Positions 15,173 to 23,706 of a stretch of 30,179 nucleotides of DNA are shown here, in pieces. The first letter of the stretch is position 1; each line of letters opens with the position of its first letter. The notes beneath the pieces were generated by a model. It worked only from the letters and a program-made list of their open reading frames with translations, made no database searches and was not told the DNA's origin. The stretch is from Bacillota bacterium (GTDB lineage: Bacteria > Bacillota > Clostridia > Oscillospirales > Ethanoligenentaceae). The DNA is taken from assembly GCA_023391835.1 (NCBI GenBank), contig JAEWAE010000071.1:1-30179 (forward strand). Reading direction: 5' to 3'. The position numbers were made by a program, and so were the translations under genes.

Positions 15173-17044
15173 TTATCCGGCCTGTGCCATCTCAAACTGG
15201 GAGTTGTACAGGTTCGCGTAGAAGCCCCTCTGTTCAAGCAGTTCCTCATGACGGCCCTGCTCCACAATATCCCCGTCGTTCATCACGAGGATCAGATCCG
15301 CGTCGCGGATGGTGGAAAGCCGATGGGCGATGACGAAGCTTGTGCGGCCTTTCATCAGACGGTCCATGGCCTTTTGGATCAGAACTTCGGTACGTGTATC
15401 GACCGAGCTGGTCGCCTCGTCGAGAATCAGTATTTTCGGGTCGGCGAGGATCGCACGGGCGATGGTCAACAACTGCTTCTGCCCCTGCGAGATGTTGGAA
15501 GCTTCTTCGTCGAGGACCATATTGTATCCGTCCGGCAGCGCCCGGATGAAATTGTCGCAGTGCGCGGCCTTCGCGGCCTCGATCACTTCCGTCTCGGTGG
15601 CGTCGAGCCGCCCGTAACGGATATTTTCCATGATTGTGCCGTTGTAAAGCCAGGTGTCCTGCAGCACCATCCCGAATTTCGCGCGCAGCTCTTCCCGGGT
15701 GAAATCCCGGCTGTCGTGGCCGTCGATCCGGATGGCGCCGTCGCTCAGCTCGTAAAACCGCATCAGCAGTTTCACAATGGTGGTTTTCCCGGCGCCCGTC
15801 GGGCCGACGATAGCTATCTTCTGGCCGGGCTTCACCGACGCCGAGAAATCTTTGATGATGATTTTGTCGGGGGAATAGCCGAAGCGCACGTTCTTAAATT
15901 CCACCTGATCGGCCGCGGGCTGCGTAATGGCCGCATACTCGGCGTCGGGGCTTTCCTCTTTTTCATCCAGAAATTCGAAGACCCGTTCGGCCGCAGCGGC
16001 GGTCTGCTGAATCGTGTTGGAGATACCCGCCACCTGTGCCAACGGCTGGGTGAAGGAGCGGACATACTGCACGAAAGCCTGGATATCGCCGACCGTGATG
16101 GCCTTTTGCACCGCCAGCCAGCCCCCGAGGATGCACATTGCGACAAAGCCGATGTTGCCGATGAAAGTCATGGCGGGCATCATCAGGCCGGATAGAAACT
16201 GGGATTTCCACGCCGAGCGGTAAAGCACCTTATTCAGCTTGTCGAATTCTCCCACGCTTTTTTCTTCGCCGTTAAAAGCCTTCATCACCAGATGCCCGCC
16301 GTACATCTCCTCAATGTGCCCGTTGACATGGCCGAGGTAATTTTGCTGCTGGACGAAGTATTTTTGCGAAAATTTCATGACCGCCGTCACAAGGATCAGC
16401 GACAGCGGAATCATCAGCAGCGAGACGAGCGTCATCAGCCAGCTTATGGTGAGCATCATCACCAGCACGCCGACCAGCGTGGTGACGGAGGAAATGATCT
16501 GGGAAATATTCTGGCTCAGGGTCTGATTGACCGTATCCACATCGTTCGTGACCCGTGAGAGCACTTCGCCCTGGCTGACGCCGTCAAAGTATTTGAGCGG
16601 CAGTCGGTCGATTTTTTCGGAAATATCTTTGCGGAACCGGTAGGAGATTTTAACGGAGACCCCCGCCATGATCCAGCTTTGAATATATCCGGCAAGCGCG
16701 CTCAGTACGTAAAGCAGCGCCAGCGTAAGCAGGATCCGCGCGATGGCGGAAAAGTCGATTCCCACGCCGCTGCCCGCGATTTTACCCATTGCCCCCTCAA
16801 ACAGCTTGGTGGTTGCCTGACCCAGAATCTTCGGCCCGACGATGGAAAAAACGGCACTTGCGGCGGAAAAAACGAAGCAGACAAGAATGGGAAACCTATA
16901 GGCTCCAAGGTATTTGATCAGACGTTTGATCGTCCCCTTGAAATTGGACGCTTTCTCCCCGGGCATCATCATGCCGTGGCTGCCGAAGCCGCCGTGGCCC
17001 GGCCCGCCCCGATTCGGCACACTCCGGTCTATGTGTTCACTCAT
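15173..17044 (-). CDS. ABC exporter half-transporter with canonical ATPase residues
   Basis: One half of a heterodimeric multidrug-type ABC exporter (BmrCD/LmrCD/TmrAB class). The 623-residue protein has a Gly/His/Met-rich cytoplasmic N-terminus (about 12-29), a six-segment membrane domain (about 50-340) and a nucleotide-binding domain (about 380-615). Seen: Walker A GPTGAGKT (414-421), Walker B ILILDE with catalytic E543, and H-loop H574 (IAHR). The signature is ISQGQ (518-522) instead of LSGGQ, as expected for the subunit whose signature completes the weak ATP site of its partner. Its ATG overlaps the stop of the preceding gene by 4 nt (ATGA), pointing to translational coupling and equal amounts of both halves. 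The substrate is unknown. Confidence 0.93.
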   Translation of the reverse strand: MSEHIDRSVPNRGGPGHGGFGSHGMMMPGEKASNFKGTIKRLIKYLGAYRFPILVCFVFSAASAVFSIVGPKILGQATTKLFEGAMGKIAGSGVGIDFSAIARILLTLALLYVLSALAGYIQSWIMAGVSVKISYRFRKDISEKIDRLPLKYFDGVSQGEVLSRVTNDVDTVNQTLSQNISQIISSVTTLVGVLVMMLTISWLMTLVSLLMIPLSLILVTAVMKFSQKYFVQQQNYLGHVNGHIEEMYGGHLVMKAFNGEEKSVGEFDKLNKVLYRSAWKSQFLSGLMMPAMTFIGNIGFVAMCILGGWLAVQKAITVGDIQAFVQYVRSFTQPLAQVAGISNTIQQTAAAAERVFEFLDEKEESPDAEYAAITQPAADQVEFKNVRFGYSPDKIIIKDFSASVKPGQKIAIVGPTGAGKTTIVKLLMRFYELSDGAIRIDGHDSRDFTREELRAKFGMVLQDTWLYNGTIMENIRYGRLDATETEVIEAAKAAHCDNFIRALPDGYNMVLDEEASNISQGQKQLLTIARAILADPKILILDEATSSVDTRTEVLIQKAMDRLMKGRTSFVIAHRLSTIRDADLILVMNDGDIVEQGRHEELLEQRGFYANLYNSQFEMAQAG

Positions 17045-19275
17045 GCGAGTTCCTCCTTTGACAGTTGGGAAAGCGCGATCTCCCGATAGGTTTCGCAGTT
17101 CTTCATCAGCTCGTCGTGACGTCCCTTCCCGACGACCCGGCCATCCTCCAGCACGAGGATCTGGTCGGCGCCCATGATCGAAGAGATCCGTTGGGCAATG
17201 AGTATGATGGTGCTTTCTCCGGTTTCGGAATTCAGCGCCTTGCGGACAAGAGAATCCGTCTTGAAATCAAGCGCGGAAAAGCTGTCGTCGAAGATCAGAA
17301 TTTCCGGTTTTTTCACAAGCGCTCGGGCAATCGAGAGCCGCTGCTTCTGGCCGCCCGAGACGTTTTTACCGCCCTGGGCGATCTCTGTTTCGAAACCCTC
17401 GGGCTTCGATGCGATAAATTCCATGGAATGTGAGATTTCGGCGGCTTTTTGGAGAGTTTCCACCGATGCGCTTTCATCCGCGTACTTCAGATTGCTTTCC
17501 ACTGTCCCCGTAAAGAGCGACGACCTCTGCGGAACATACCCGATCCGGTCGCGCAGCGCATGCTGCGAAGCTTTGCGCACGTCGATTCCGTCCACCAGGA
17601 CTTCGCCCTCCGTCACGTCGTAAAAACGCGGGATCAGGTTGACAAGGGTGGTTTTGCCGGAGCCTGCGGACCCGATGATGGCGGTCGTCTGGCCGGGCAG
17701 GGCGGTGAAGCTGATGTCGCTCAACGCATCCCGCTCCGCGCCGTGATACCGGAAATGGACGTTTTTGAATTCGACCGTTCCTTTCTGAGCCTCGATAAAC
17801 GCTTCCGGCTGCTTCGGGTCTTTGACGGAAAGGTCGGTGTCGATCACCTCGGTGATGCGCTGCGCCGAGACGGAAGCTCTCGGAAGCATGATAAACAGCA
17901 TCGAGATCATGATGAAGGCCGAAAAAATCTGCATGGCATACTGCATGAAAGCCATCATGTCGCCGACCTGCATGCCGGATTGGGCGATCTGGTGCCCGCC
18001 TACCCAGACGATCAGCAGGGACATTCCGTTCATGATCAGGGTGATGGCTGGCATGAGAGCGGCCATCGCCCGGCTGACAAACAAGTTGGTGTGTGTGATA
18101 TCCCGGTTGACGCCGTCGAAGCGGGCTTCTTCAAACCTTTGGTTATTGAAGGCGCGGATGACCAGCATGCCCGAAAGGCTTTCCCTTGTCACAAGGTTCA
18201 GCTTGTCGGTCAGCTTCTGCACGATTTTGAACTTCGGCAGGCAGAAGGAAAACAGAGTCAGGATCACGCCGACGAGAATAATCACCGCGACCGCGATCAT
18301 CCAGGACATGGAGGTGCTTTTCTGCAGCGCCATGACAGCGCCGCCCACGCCGATCAGCGGCGCATAGATCATCATCCGGATGATCATGAAAACCATGGTC
18401 TGAATCTGTGTGATGTCGTTGGTGGTGCGGGTAATCAGGGAGGAGGTGGAGAAGCGGTCGAATTCCCGACTGGAAAAGCTCTCAACCTTGGTGAAGACCT
18501 GCCGGCGGAGATCCATCGAAAGACCGGCCGACACCCTCGCGCCGATGAGTCCCACCAGTACGGTGCAGGCTGCGGAGAGCAGGGCGAACAGCAGCATCCA
18601 CAGGCCGGTGCGGGCGATGGTTTCACTTTGGATTTTACCGGTATCCATGCCAATCGCCTTATATTCCGACTTCACCGATAGAACGGCCGACTGGGTGATC
18701 AGGGAGTCGCTCATGGCGCCTATTTTCTGGTCCATCTGCGCCCGCATCGTTTCAAGCTGGGACTCGGGCAGCTTTTGGAGCAGGCCGTACACATCCGTCC
18801 CCTTGGGGAGCGTCGTGCCGCCCAGATTCACCGGGCCGCTTGCAGCCTGCTCCGCGAGCTTGTCGACAGATGATACCGCCACGAAAGCCTTGCCCATAAT
18901 GGAATTGATTTTACCGTTTTCGTCCTTGCCGACGTATTTAAGCCGATAGACAGGCTCTTTTGCCAGGGAGGGGTACTGTTTAATATCCTTGGCGTACGCG
19001 TCCGCAGAAAGCGCGGAACGGTCGAGCCGCGTATAGTCGGCGAGCACTTCGCTTTTCTCGCTTGTACTCATAAACAAAGTGAGCTTGTTCATTTCGTTTT
19101 GGCGGATTGCCTGCGGGACGGCGCTTACAATTCCGCCCTGCTGGATGCCTTTATTGACGATATCGGACATGTAATTCGGCAGAGAAAGATCGCAGATCAC
19201 CTGGATGCCGAGCAGCACGACCGCAGCGAGAATCAGGGCAACATAGGGCTTCAAATATTTCACAAGTTTCAGCAC
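17041..19275 (-). CDS. ABC exporter half-transporter with degenerate ATPase site and large extracytoplasmic insert
   Basis: Second half of the heterodimeric exporter, 744 residues. Membrane segment 1 (about 12-30) is followed by an insert of about 185 residues (35-220) before segment 2 (about 224-243); family members of the usual 580-620 residues lack it. By topology the insert lies outside the membrane. The nucleotide-binding domain has Walker A GSAGSGKT (535-542), a standard signature VSGGQ (639-643), but Walker B ends in IFDD (Asp664 in place of the catalytic Glu) and the H-loop reads IAQR (Gln695 in place of His). These are the hallmarks of the non-hydrolysing site of heterodimers. The start is a GTG at 19275 with AGGAGG 8 nt upstream; the frame open to 19410 overlaps the MarR gene and is rejected. 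It is cotranscribed with MarR and the partner half. Confidence 0.92.
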   Translation of the reverse strand: MLKLVKYLKPYVALILAAVVLLGIQVICDLSLPNYMSDIVNKGIQQGGIVSAVPQAIRQNEMNKLTLFMSTSEKSEVLADYTRLDRSALSADAYAKDIKQYPSLAKEPVYRLKYVGKDENGKINSIMGKAFVAVSSVDKLAEQAASGPVNLGGTTLPKGTDVYGLLQKLPESQLETMRAQMDQKIGAMSDSLITQSAVLSVKSEYKAIGMDTGKIQSETIARTGLWMLLFALLSAACTVLVGLIGARVSAGLSMDLRRQVFTKVESFSSREFDRFSTSSLITRTTNDITQIQTMVFMIIRMMIYAPLIGVGGAVMALQKSTSMSWMIAVAVIILVGVILTLFSFCLPKFKIVQKLTDKLNLVTRESLSGMLVIRAFNNQRFEEARFDGVNRDITHTNLFVSRAMAALMPAITLIMNGMSLLIVWVGGHQIAQSGMQVGDMMAFMQYAMQIFSAFIMISMLFIMLPRASVSAQRITEVIDTDLSVKDPKQPEAFIEAQKGTVEFKNVHFRYHGAERDALSDISFTALPGQTTAIIGSAGSGKTTLVNLIPRFYDVTEGEVLVDGIDVRKASQHALRDRIGYVPQRSSLFTGTVESNLKYADESASVETLQKAAEISHSMEFIASKPEGFETEIAQGGKNVSGGQKQRLSIARALVKKPEILIFDDSFSALDFKTDSLVRKALNSETGESTIILIAQRISSIMGADQILVLEDGRVVGKGRHDELMKNCETYREIALSQLSKEELA

Positions 19276-19339
19276 GGGTGAATCCTCCTGCTTTGGAATG
19301 TTCCGATACGGGCCGCGGCGGCGCAATATTCTGTGCTTT

Positions 19340-19957
19340 TCACAAAGGCCTCCGTTTGGGGTGGCCGCTCCGGGCGCCGTGGAAGTCGTCAAAGCCGCCG
19401 TGCGGATCAAAGCCCCGCATCATGAAACCGGCGTGCCGCATGGCGGCGAAACGCTCAAACATCTCGTCCCCCATGCGTTCCCGTGCTTCGCGCATCCACC
19501 ATTCGCGCTCGTCTTCATCCATTTCTTCGCCCATACTGGCTTCGATCGAAGCGATGACCCGATCCAGATATTCTCCGAAAATTTTCTGCTCGTCCTCCGA
19601 GAGGCAGTTGAAAATTTCGTTGGGGCTCCACTCCTGCTGCTGCTCGTTTTTTCCTTTTTCAGTCAGCTTGACGAGCATGACGCGCTTGTCGGCCTCGGAA
19701 GATTCGCGTATGATATAGCCGGCCTTTTCCATCTTGGATAATAGTTCGTTGAGAGAGGAAATGCGGATATCCAGCAGATACGACAGATCCTTGGTAGAAA
19801 TACCATCCTGCATTTTCAGAATCGCAATCAGCCGGCCCTGCCCGCGCGTGGGGTCGGCCATGGGGCCTCTTTCCGCATATGCGCGCAGATGGTGCTTGTG
19901 CAGCAGTCTCATCAGCCTTCCCAACTTTTCATATAGCTCTGTATTCATCTCGTTCAT
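19340..19957 (-). CDS. MarR-family transcriptional regulator
   Basis: Winged-helix repressor of 205 residues, probably controlling its own operon with the two exporter genes. The winged helix lies in about residues 30-110 (QGRLIAILKMQDGISTKDLS, then the recognition helix around RISSLNELLSKMEKAG and the wing RESSEADKRVMLVKLTEKG). The long C-terminal part is acidic and ends in a Phe/His/Gly/Met-rich tail (AGFMMRGFDPHGGFDDFHG), reminiscent of the N-terminal tail of the exporter subunit encoded at 15173-17044. The start at 19957 has GGGAGG 9 nt upstream; the longer frame to 20065 runs through the promoter. Ligand unknown; MarR regulators of such exporters usually respond to the exported drug or a related small molecule. 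Confidence 0.92.
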   Translation of the reverse strand: MNEMNTELYEKLGRLMRLLHKHHLRAYAERGPMADPTRGQGRLIAILKMQDGISTKDLSYLLDIRISSLNELLSKMEKAGYIIRESSEADKRVMLVKLTEKGKNEQQQEWSPNEIFNCLSEDEQKIFGEYLDRVIASIEASMGEEMDEDEREWWMREARERMGDEMFERFAAMRHAGFMMRGFDPHGGFDDFHGARSGHPKRRPL

Positions 19958-19981
19958 CGAGGATACCTCCCTGTAATTTAT

Positions 19982-20065
19982 GCAGGCACCTGTTCTACAG
20001 GTACCATGTGAAATTATTATAATGGTACCTGTAACAAATGTCAAGACATTATTTGCAGGTACCAT
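19982..20065. promoter_or_regulatory. Four GGTACC-type operator boxes around the marR promoter
   Basis: Box 1 CAGGCACCTG (19983-19992), box 2 CAGGTACCAT (19998-20007), box 3 ATGGTACCTG (20022-20031) and box 4 CAGGTACCAT (20056-20065). Boxes 2 and 3 are arms of a perfect 12-bp inverted repeat (TACAGGTACCAT, 19996-20007, with ATGGTACCTGTA, 20022-20033). Box 3 sits between -35 and -10, box 2 just past the predicted start, box 1 further downstream and box 4 upstream of -35. This is the arrangement expected for MarR autorepression. Confidence 0.75.
20016..20044 (-). promoter_or_regulatory. Perfect consensus sigma-A promoter of the marR-exporter operon
   Basis: On the minus strand TTGACA (20039-20044), a 17-nt spacer and TATAAT (20016-20021) match the consensus at all twelve positions. 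The start is expected near 20009, leaving about 50 nt of leader before the MarR ATG. A promoter this strong would need tight repression, in keeping with the four operator boxes. Confidence 0.85.
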
Positions 20066-20405
20066 AAATATTTTTGCGTGACCCGCATTTTTTTGAAAGA
20101 GGAACGATTCTCCCGCAATGAGAGAGCATTTTTGATGGAGTCAGCGAGTATCGCTGGTGTGATTGGAGTCGGCAGAGGTATTGACGATGAGTATAACGAC
20201 TTGATTTCAAGCAAAAAGCGTTTTGGCGCGGCAGGTCGTGAAGGCATATGCCTTCATGCCGGTATAAGAGTATCCGTTTGCACAGATGCGGGTGAAGGCA
20301 CTTTGGGGACTTACCGGAATTTTGCGGTCGTGCCCGCTGGTTTCCGAAAGCGGATGTGAGAATCAGAAGGGATATGCAGGTGTGGCGGCGCATCCTTGCG
20401 GACGC
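20066..20405. other. Gene-poor stretch between the marR promoter and the pflB terminator
   Basis: About 340 nt without a supported gene. A 93-codon frame on the plus strand (20078-20359, GTG start) and overlapping frames on the minus strand (for example 20041-20247) are open, but none has a ribosome binding site, and I recognise no family in any of them. The base composition looks lower in GC than the flanking genes. It may be a decayed gene or a spacer; no inverted repeats typical of an insertion sequence end are obvious. Confidence 0.4.
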
Positions 20406-20448
20406 AAAAAAAGGAACGGAGCAGCTTAACGCTGTTTCCGTTCCTTTT
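20406..20448 (-). terminator. Rho-independent terminator of pflB
   Basis: Read on the minus strand, a stem of AAAAGGAACGGA plus CAGC pairs with GCAGC and TCCGTTCC around a 5-nt loop with one small internal mismatch (arms 20431-20448 and 20409-20425), followed by seven T (20406-20412). It lies about 70 nt beyond the pflB stop codon. Confidence 0.9.
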
Positions 20449-20516
20449 CTCTTCCGGCATGGCCGGAGTACAGTTTAAAATGAGAGTGCCGTGTGCGGCC
20501 CCGCGCTTTTTGCCGA

Positions 20517-22763
20517 TTACATCTGGTCGTGGCAGGTCCGCGAAATGACGTCGAGCTGCTGCTCACGCGTCAGGTCGATGAATTTCACCGCATACCCGGA
20601 AACGCGGATGGTGAAGTTGGCGTATTCCGGCTTTTCGGGGTGCTCCATTGCATCCTTCAGCTTTTCGACGCCGAAGACGTTGACGTTGAGATGATGTGCA
20701 CCGCGGTCAAAATAACCGTCCAGCACATTCACCAGCGTGTCGCCCTGCTCGGCTTCCGTGTGTCCAAGGGCGTCCGGGTTGATGGTCTGCGTATTGGAAA
20801 TGCCGTCCAGCGCGTATTCGTACGGCAGCTTTGCCACCGAGTTGAGGGAGGCGAGCAACCCGTTCTTTTCCGCACCGTAGGAGGGGTTAGCGCCGGGGGC
20901 AAGCGGCGTCCACGCCTTGCGGCCGTCCGGCAGAGTGCCGGTGTTTTTGCCGTAGACCACGTTGGAAGTGATGGTGAGGATAGACGTGGTGGCTTCCGAG
21001 TTGCGATAGGTGTGATACTTCCGCAGCTTTTTCATGAAGGTCTTGAGCAGCCATACGGCGATGGCGTCGGCCCGGTCGTCGTCGTTGCCGTAACGGGGGA
21101 AGTCACCCTCGATAGCAAAATCCACCGCCACGCCGTTTTCATTGCGCACGGGCGTTACTTTGGCGTATTTGATGGCCGAAAGCGAATCGACCACATGGGA
21201 AAAGCCCGCGATGCCCGTGGCGAAAGTCCGCCGCACGTCGGTGTCGATCAGCGCCATTTCGGCGGCTTCATAGTAATATTTGTCGTGCATGTACTGGATG
21301 AGGTTGAGCACATTGACATAAAGCCCCGCCAGCCAGTCCATCATAACGTCGTATTTCGCCATCACGTCTGCATAGTCCAGCACGTCGGAGGTGACGGGGC
21401 GATAGGCAGGGCCCACCTGCTGGCCGCTTTTTTCATCCACACCGCCGTTGATGGCATACAGCAGGCACTTGGCCAGGTTGGCCCGCGCGCCGAAAAACTG
21501 CATTTCCTTGCCGGTCTGCGTGGCGGAAACGCAACAGCAGATGCTGTAATCGTCCCCCCAGATCGGGCGCATCACGTCGTCGTTCTCATACTGGATGGAG
21601 CTGGTCTTGACCGAGATGGAAGCCGCGTATTTTTTGTAGCTTTCCGGCAGCCGCGAGGAATACAGCACCGTCAGGTTCGGCTCCGGCGCCGGGCCCATGT
21701 CTTCCAGCGTGTGCAGGAAACGGTAGTCGTTTTTGGTCACCATGTGGCGGCCGTCCGCGCCAAGGCCCGCGGTTTCCAGCGTGGCCCAGACCGGGTCGCC
21801 GGAAAAGAGCTGGTTGTACGAGGGGATACGGGCGAATTTCACCATCCGCAGCTTTAAAACCAGATGGTCGATCAGTTCCTGCGCTTCGCTTTCGGTCAGC
21901 GTACCTTCCTGCAGATCGCGCTCGATGTAAATGTCGAGGAAGGTGGAAACACGGCCCACGCTCATCGCCGCGCCGTTCTGGCTGCGGATGGCCGCCAGGT
22001 AGCCGAAATACAGCCACTGGACGGCCTCTTTGGCGTTGGCGGCCGGCTTGGAGATATCAAAGCCGTAACCCGCCGCCATCTGCTGCATCTGCTGCAGGGC
22101 GCGGATCTGGTCGGAGAGTTCTTCCCGCTGGCGGATGATGTCGTCGGTCATCGTGCCGGAGCCGCAGTTGGCGAAATCCTCTTTCTTCTGGGCAATCAGA
22201 TAGTCGATGCCGTAAAGCGCCACTCGGCGGTAATCGCCGACGATACGCCCGCGGCCGTAGGTGTCGGGCAGACCGGTGATGATCTTGTTGTGCCGGGCCT
22301 TTTTCATTTCGGGCGTATACGCGTCGAATACGGCCTGGTTGTGCGTCTTATGGTAATCGGTAAAAATCTTATGAAGCTCCGGGTCCGGCGTATAGCCATA
22401 GGTCGTGCAGGCTTCTTCCGCCATCTTGATACCGCCGTAAGGCATGAAGGCGCGCTTCAGAGGCTTGTCGGTCTGCAGGCCCACGATCTTTTCCAAGTCC
22501 TTGTCTTCCGGGTCGATATAGGCCGGCCCGTAGGCATTGACGCCGGAAACGACCTTGGTTTCCATATCCAGCACACCGTTCTGCGCACGCTCCTGCTTCT
22601 GCAACTGCTGCACTTTGCCCCAGAGTTTGTCCGTCGCCTCCGTCGGCCCGGCCAGGAAGCTCTGGTCCCCGTCGTACTGGGTATAGTTATTCTGAATGAA
22701 ATCCCTCACATTGACGTCGTCGGTCCAATGTGAGCCCCTAAAATTTCTCCATTCCTGTCTCAT
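20517..22763 (-). CDS. pflB: Pyruvate formate-lyase (formate acetyltransferase)
   Basis: Glycyl-radical enzyme that splits pyruvate with CoA into acetyl-CoA and formate under anaerobic conditions. The 748-residue length fits PflB. The adjacent catalytic cysteines are C410-C411 in CCCVSATQ (a third cysteine, C409, precedes them), and the radical glycine is G723 in RVSGYAV close to the C-terminus. The start at 22763 (MRQEWRNFRG) has AAGGAG 8 nt upstream; the open frame to 22910 runs into pflA. It is activated by the product of the gene just upstream (pflA), and a perfect FNR box lies 82 nt upstream of its ATG, so it probably has its own anaerobically induced promoter in addition to readthrough. 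Confidence 0.97.
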   Translation of the reverse strand: MRQEWRNFRGSHWTDDVNVRDFIQNNYTQYDGDQSFLAGPTEATDKLWGKVQQLQKQERAQNGVLDMETKVVSGVNAYGPAYIDPEDKDLEKIVGLQTDKPLKRAFMPYGGIKMAEEACTTYGYTPDPELHKIFTDYHKTHNQAVFDAYTPEMKKARHNKIITGLPDTYGRGRIVGDYRRVALYGIDYLIAQKKEDFANCGSGTMTDDIIRQREELSDQIRALQQMQQMAAGYGFDISKPAANAKEAVQWLYFGYLAAIRSQNGAAMSVGRVSTFLDIYIERDLQEGTLTESEAQELIDHLVLKLRMVKFARIPSYNQLFSGDPVWATLETAGLGADGRHMVTKNDYRFLHTLEDMGPAPEPNLTVLYSSRLPESYKKYAASISVKTSSIQYENDDVMRPIWGDDYSICCCVSATQTGKEMQFFGARANLAKCLLYAINGGVDEKSGQQVGPAYRPVTSDVLDYADVMAKYDVMMDWLAGLYVNVLNLIQYMHDKYYYEAAEMALIDTDVRRTFATGIAGFSHVVDSLSAIKYAKVTPVRNENGVAVDFAIEGDFPRYGNDDDRADAIAVWLLKTFMKKLRKYHTYRNSEATTSILTITSNVVYGKNTGTLPDGRKAWTPLAPGANPSYGAEKNGLLASLNSVAKLPYEYALDGISNTQTINPDALGHTEAEQGDTLVNVLDGYFDRGAHHLNVNVFGVEKLKDAMEHPEKPEYANFTIRVSGYAVKFIDLTREQQLDVISRTCHDQM

Positions 22764-22816
22764 AGCGCGACTCCTTACTGTATCATCCCGCGGCACTCTG
22801 CCGCAGCTCTGCCTAT

Positions 22817-22858
22817 AATTTAACGGAAACGGCGTGCTATTTCCTTGATTATAATCAA
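22817..22858 (-). promoter_or_regulatory. FNR box and class II promoter of pflB
   Basis: TTGATTATAATCAA (22845-22858) is a perfect FNR palindrome (TTGAT-N4-ATCAA). On the minus strand a -10 candidate TAAATT (22817-22822) lies so that the box centre would be at -41.5 from a start near 22810, the class II activator position. Confidence 0.75.
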
Positions 22859-22860
22859 TT

Positions 22861-23637
22861 TTACGATTCTTTTGCGTTGTGAACGGCATTTTCCGACGGT
22901 GATACGACACTGTCCCCGCGCAGAATGCGCTCGGCGTTTCGCACCCGCTCCGCGTCCGGCGGCTTTACGCCTTTCAGCGTATAGGGGATACCCAGCTCCT
23001 CCCATTTGTATTCCCCCATGGAATGATAGGGGAGCACTTCGATTTTTTGCACGTTGTGCAGCGTGGCGATGAAATCCCGCGTCCGGTGCAGATATCCGTC
23101 GTCATCCGTGATGCCGGGCACCAGCACGTGCCGGATCCAGACCGGCTTGCCTGTGTCGGACAGATAACGGAACATATCCAGAATGTTCTCGTTGGACCAG
23201 CCCGTCAGCTTTTGGTGCTCCGCCGGGTCGATATGCTTAATGTCCAGCAAAAGCAGATCCGTATACCGCATCAGCTCCTGAAATTTTGAAAAAAACGGCT
23301 CCTCGCGCGTAAAAGGCTGACCGGCGGTGTCAATGACGGTGGAAATTCCGCGCGCCTTGGCCTTTTGGAAGAGATCGAGCAAAAAATCGATCTGCAAAAG
23401 CGGTTCCCCGCCGCTGACTGTGATACCGCCGTTTTTTCCCCAGTAGCTCTGGTATCGCTGCGCCTGATCCAGCAGCTCGTCGGCGGTGCGCCAGTCTTTG
23501 GAGTGCGGGTCCCACGTATCCACATTGTGGCAATAGCGGCAGCGCATCCGGCACCCTTTTAAAAAGATAATGAAGCGGATGCCGGGGCCGTCGACGGAGC
23601 CGAAAGATTCGGTTGAATGAATTGCGCCTCGGATCAT
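22861..23637 (-). CDS. pflA: Pyruvate formate-lyase activating enzyme
   Basis: Radical-SAM enzyme that abstracts a hydrogen from the glycine of PflB to create its glycyl radical. The 258-residue protein has the CX3CX2C cluster motif C29-C33-C36 (CRMRCRYC), the glycine-rich SAM segment ITVSGGEPLLQ and the substrate-loop pattern SVDGPGIRFIIFLKGC at the N-terminus. Length is normal for PflA. The start at 23637 (MIRGAIHSTE) has AAGGAGG about 9 nt upstream; the open frame to 23706 overlaps the end of the upstream regulator gene and is rejected. Gene order regulator, pflA, pflB is the reverse of the pflB-pflA order in enterobacteria. Confidence 0.96.
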   Translation of the reverse strand: MIRGAIHSTESFGSVDGPGIRFIIFLKGCRMRCRYCHNVDTWDPHSKDWRTADELLDQAQRYQSYWGKNGGITVSGGEPLLQIDFLLDLFQKAKARGISTVIDTAGQPFTREEPFFSKFQELMRYTDLLLLDIKHIDPAEHQKLTGWSNENILDMFRYLSDTGKPVWIRHVLVPGITDDDGYLHRTRDFIATLHNVQKIEVLPYHSMGEYKWEELGIPYTLKGVKPPDAERVRNAERILRGDSVVSPSENAVHNAKES

Positions 23638-23664
23638 ATTCCTCAGCCTCCTTTCCACAAGCCC

Positions 23665-23706
23665 AGCATACTCCCGCCACAGCCGCTTTTCTTTGATTGC
23701 AGTCAA
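23665..23706 (-). promoter_or_regulatory. FNR-like box and class II promoter of pflA
   Basis: On the minus strand TTGACTGCAATCAA (23693-23706) matches TTGAT-N4-ATCAA with one mismatch and overlaps the stop codon of the regulator gene. TATGCT (23665-23670) sits exactly where a -10 should be if the box centre is at -41.5 from a start near 23658. Confidence 0.65.

Noticed and set aside
20078..20359. 93-codon plus-strand frame as a gene
   Set aside because: GTG start without a ribosome binding site, no recognisable family, overlapping frames on the other strand. Kept only as an unassigned stretch.
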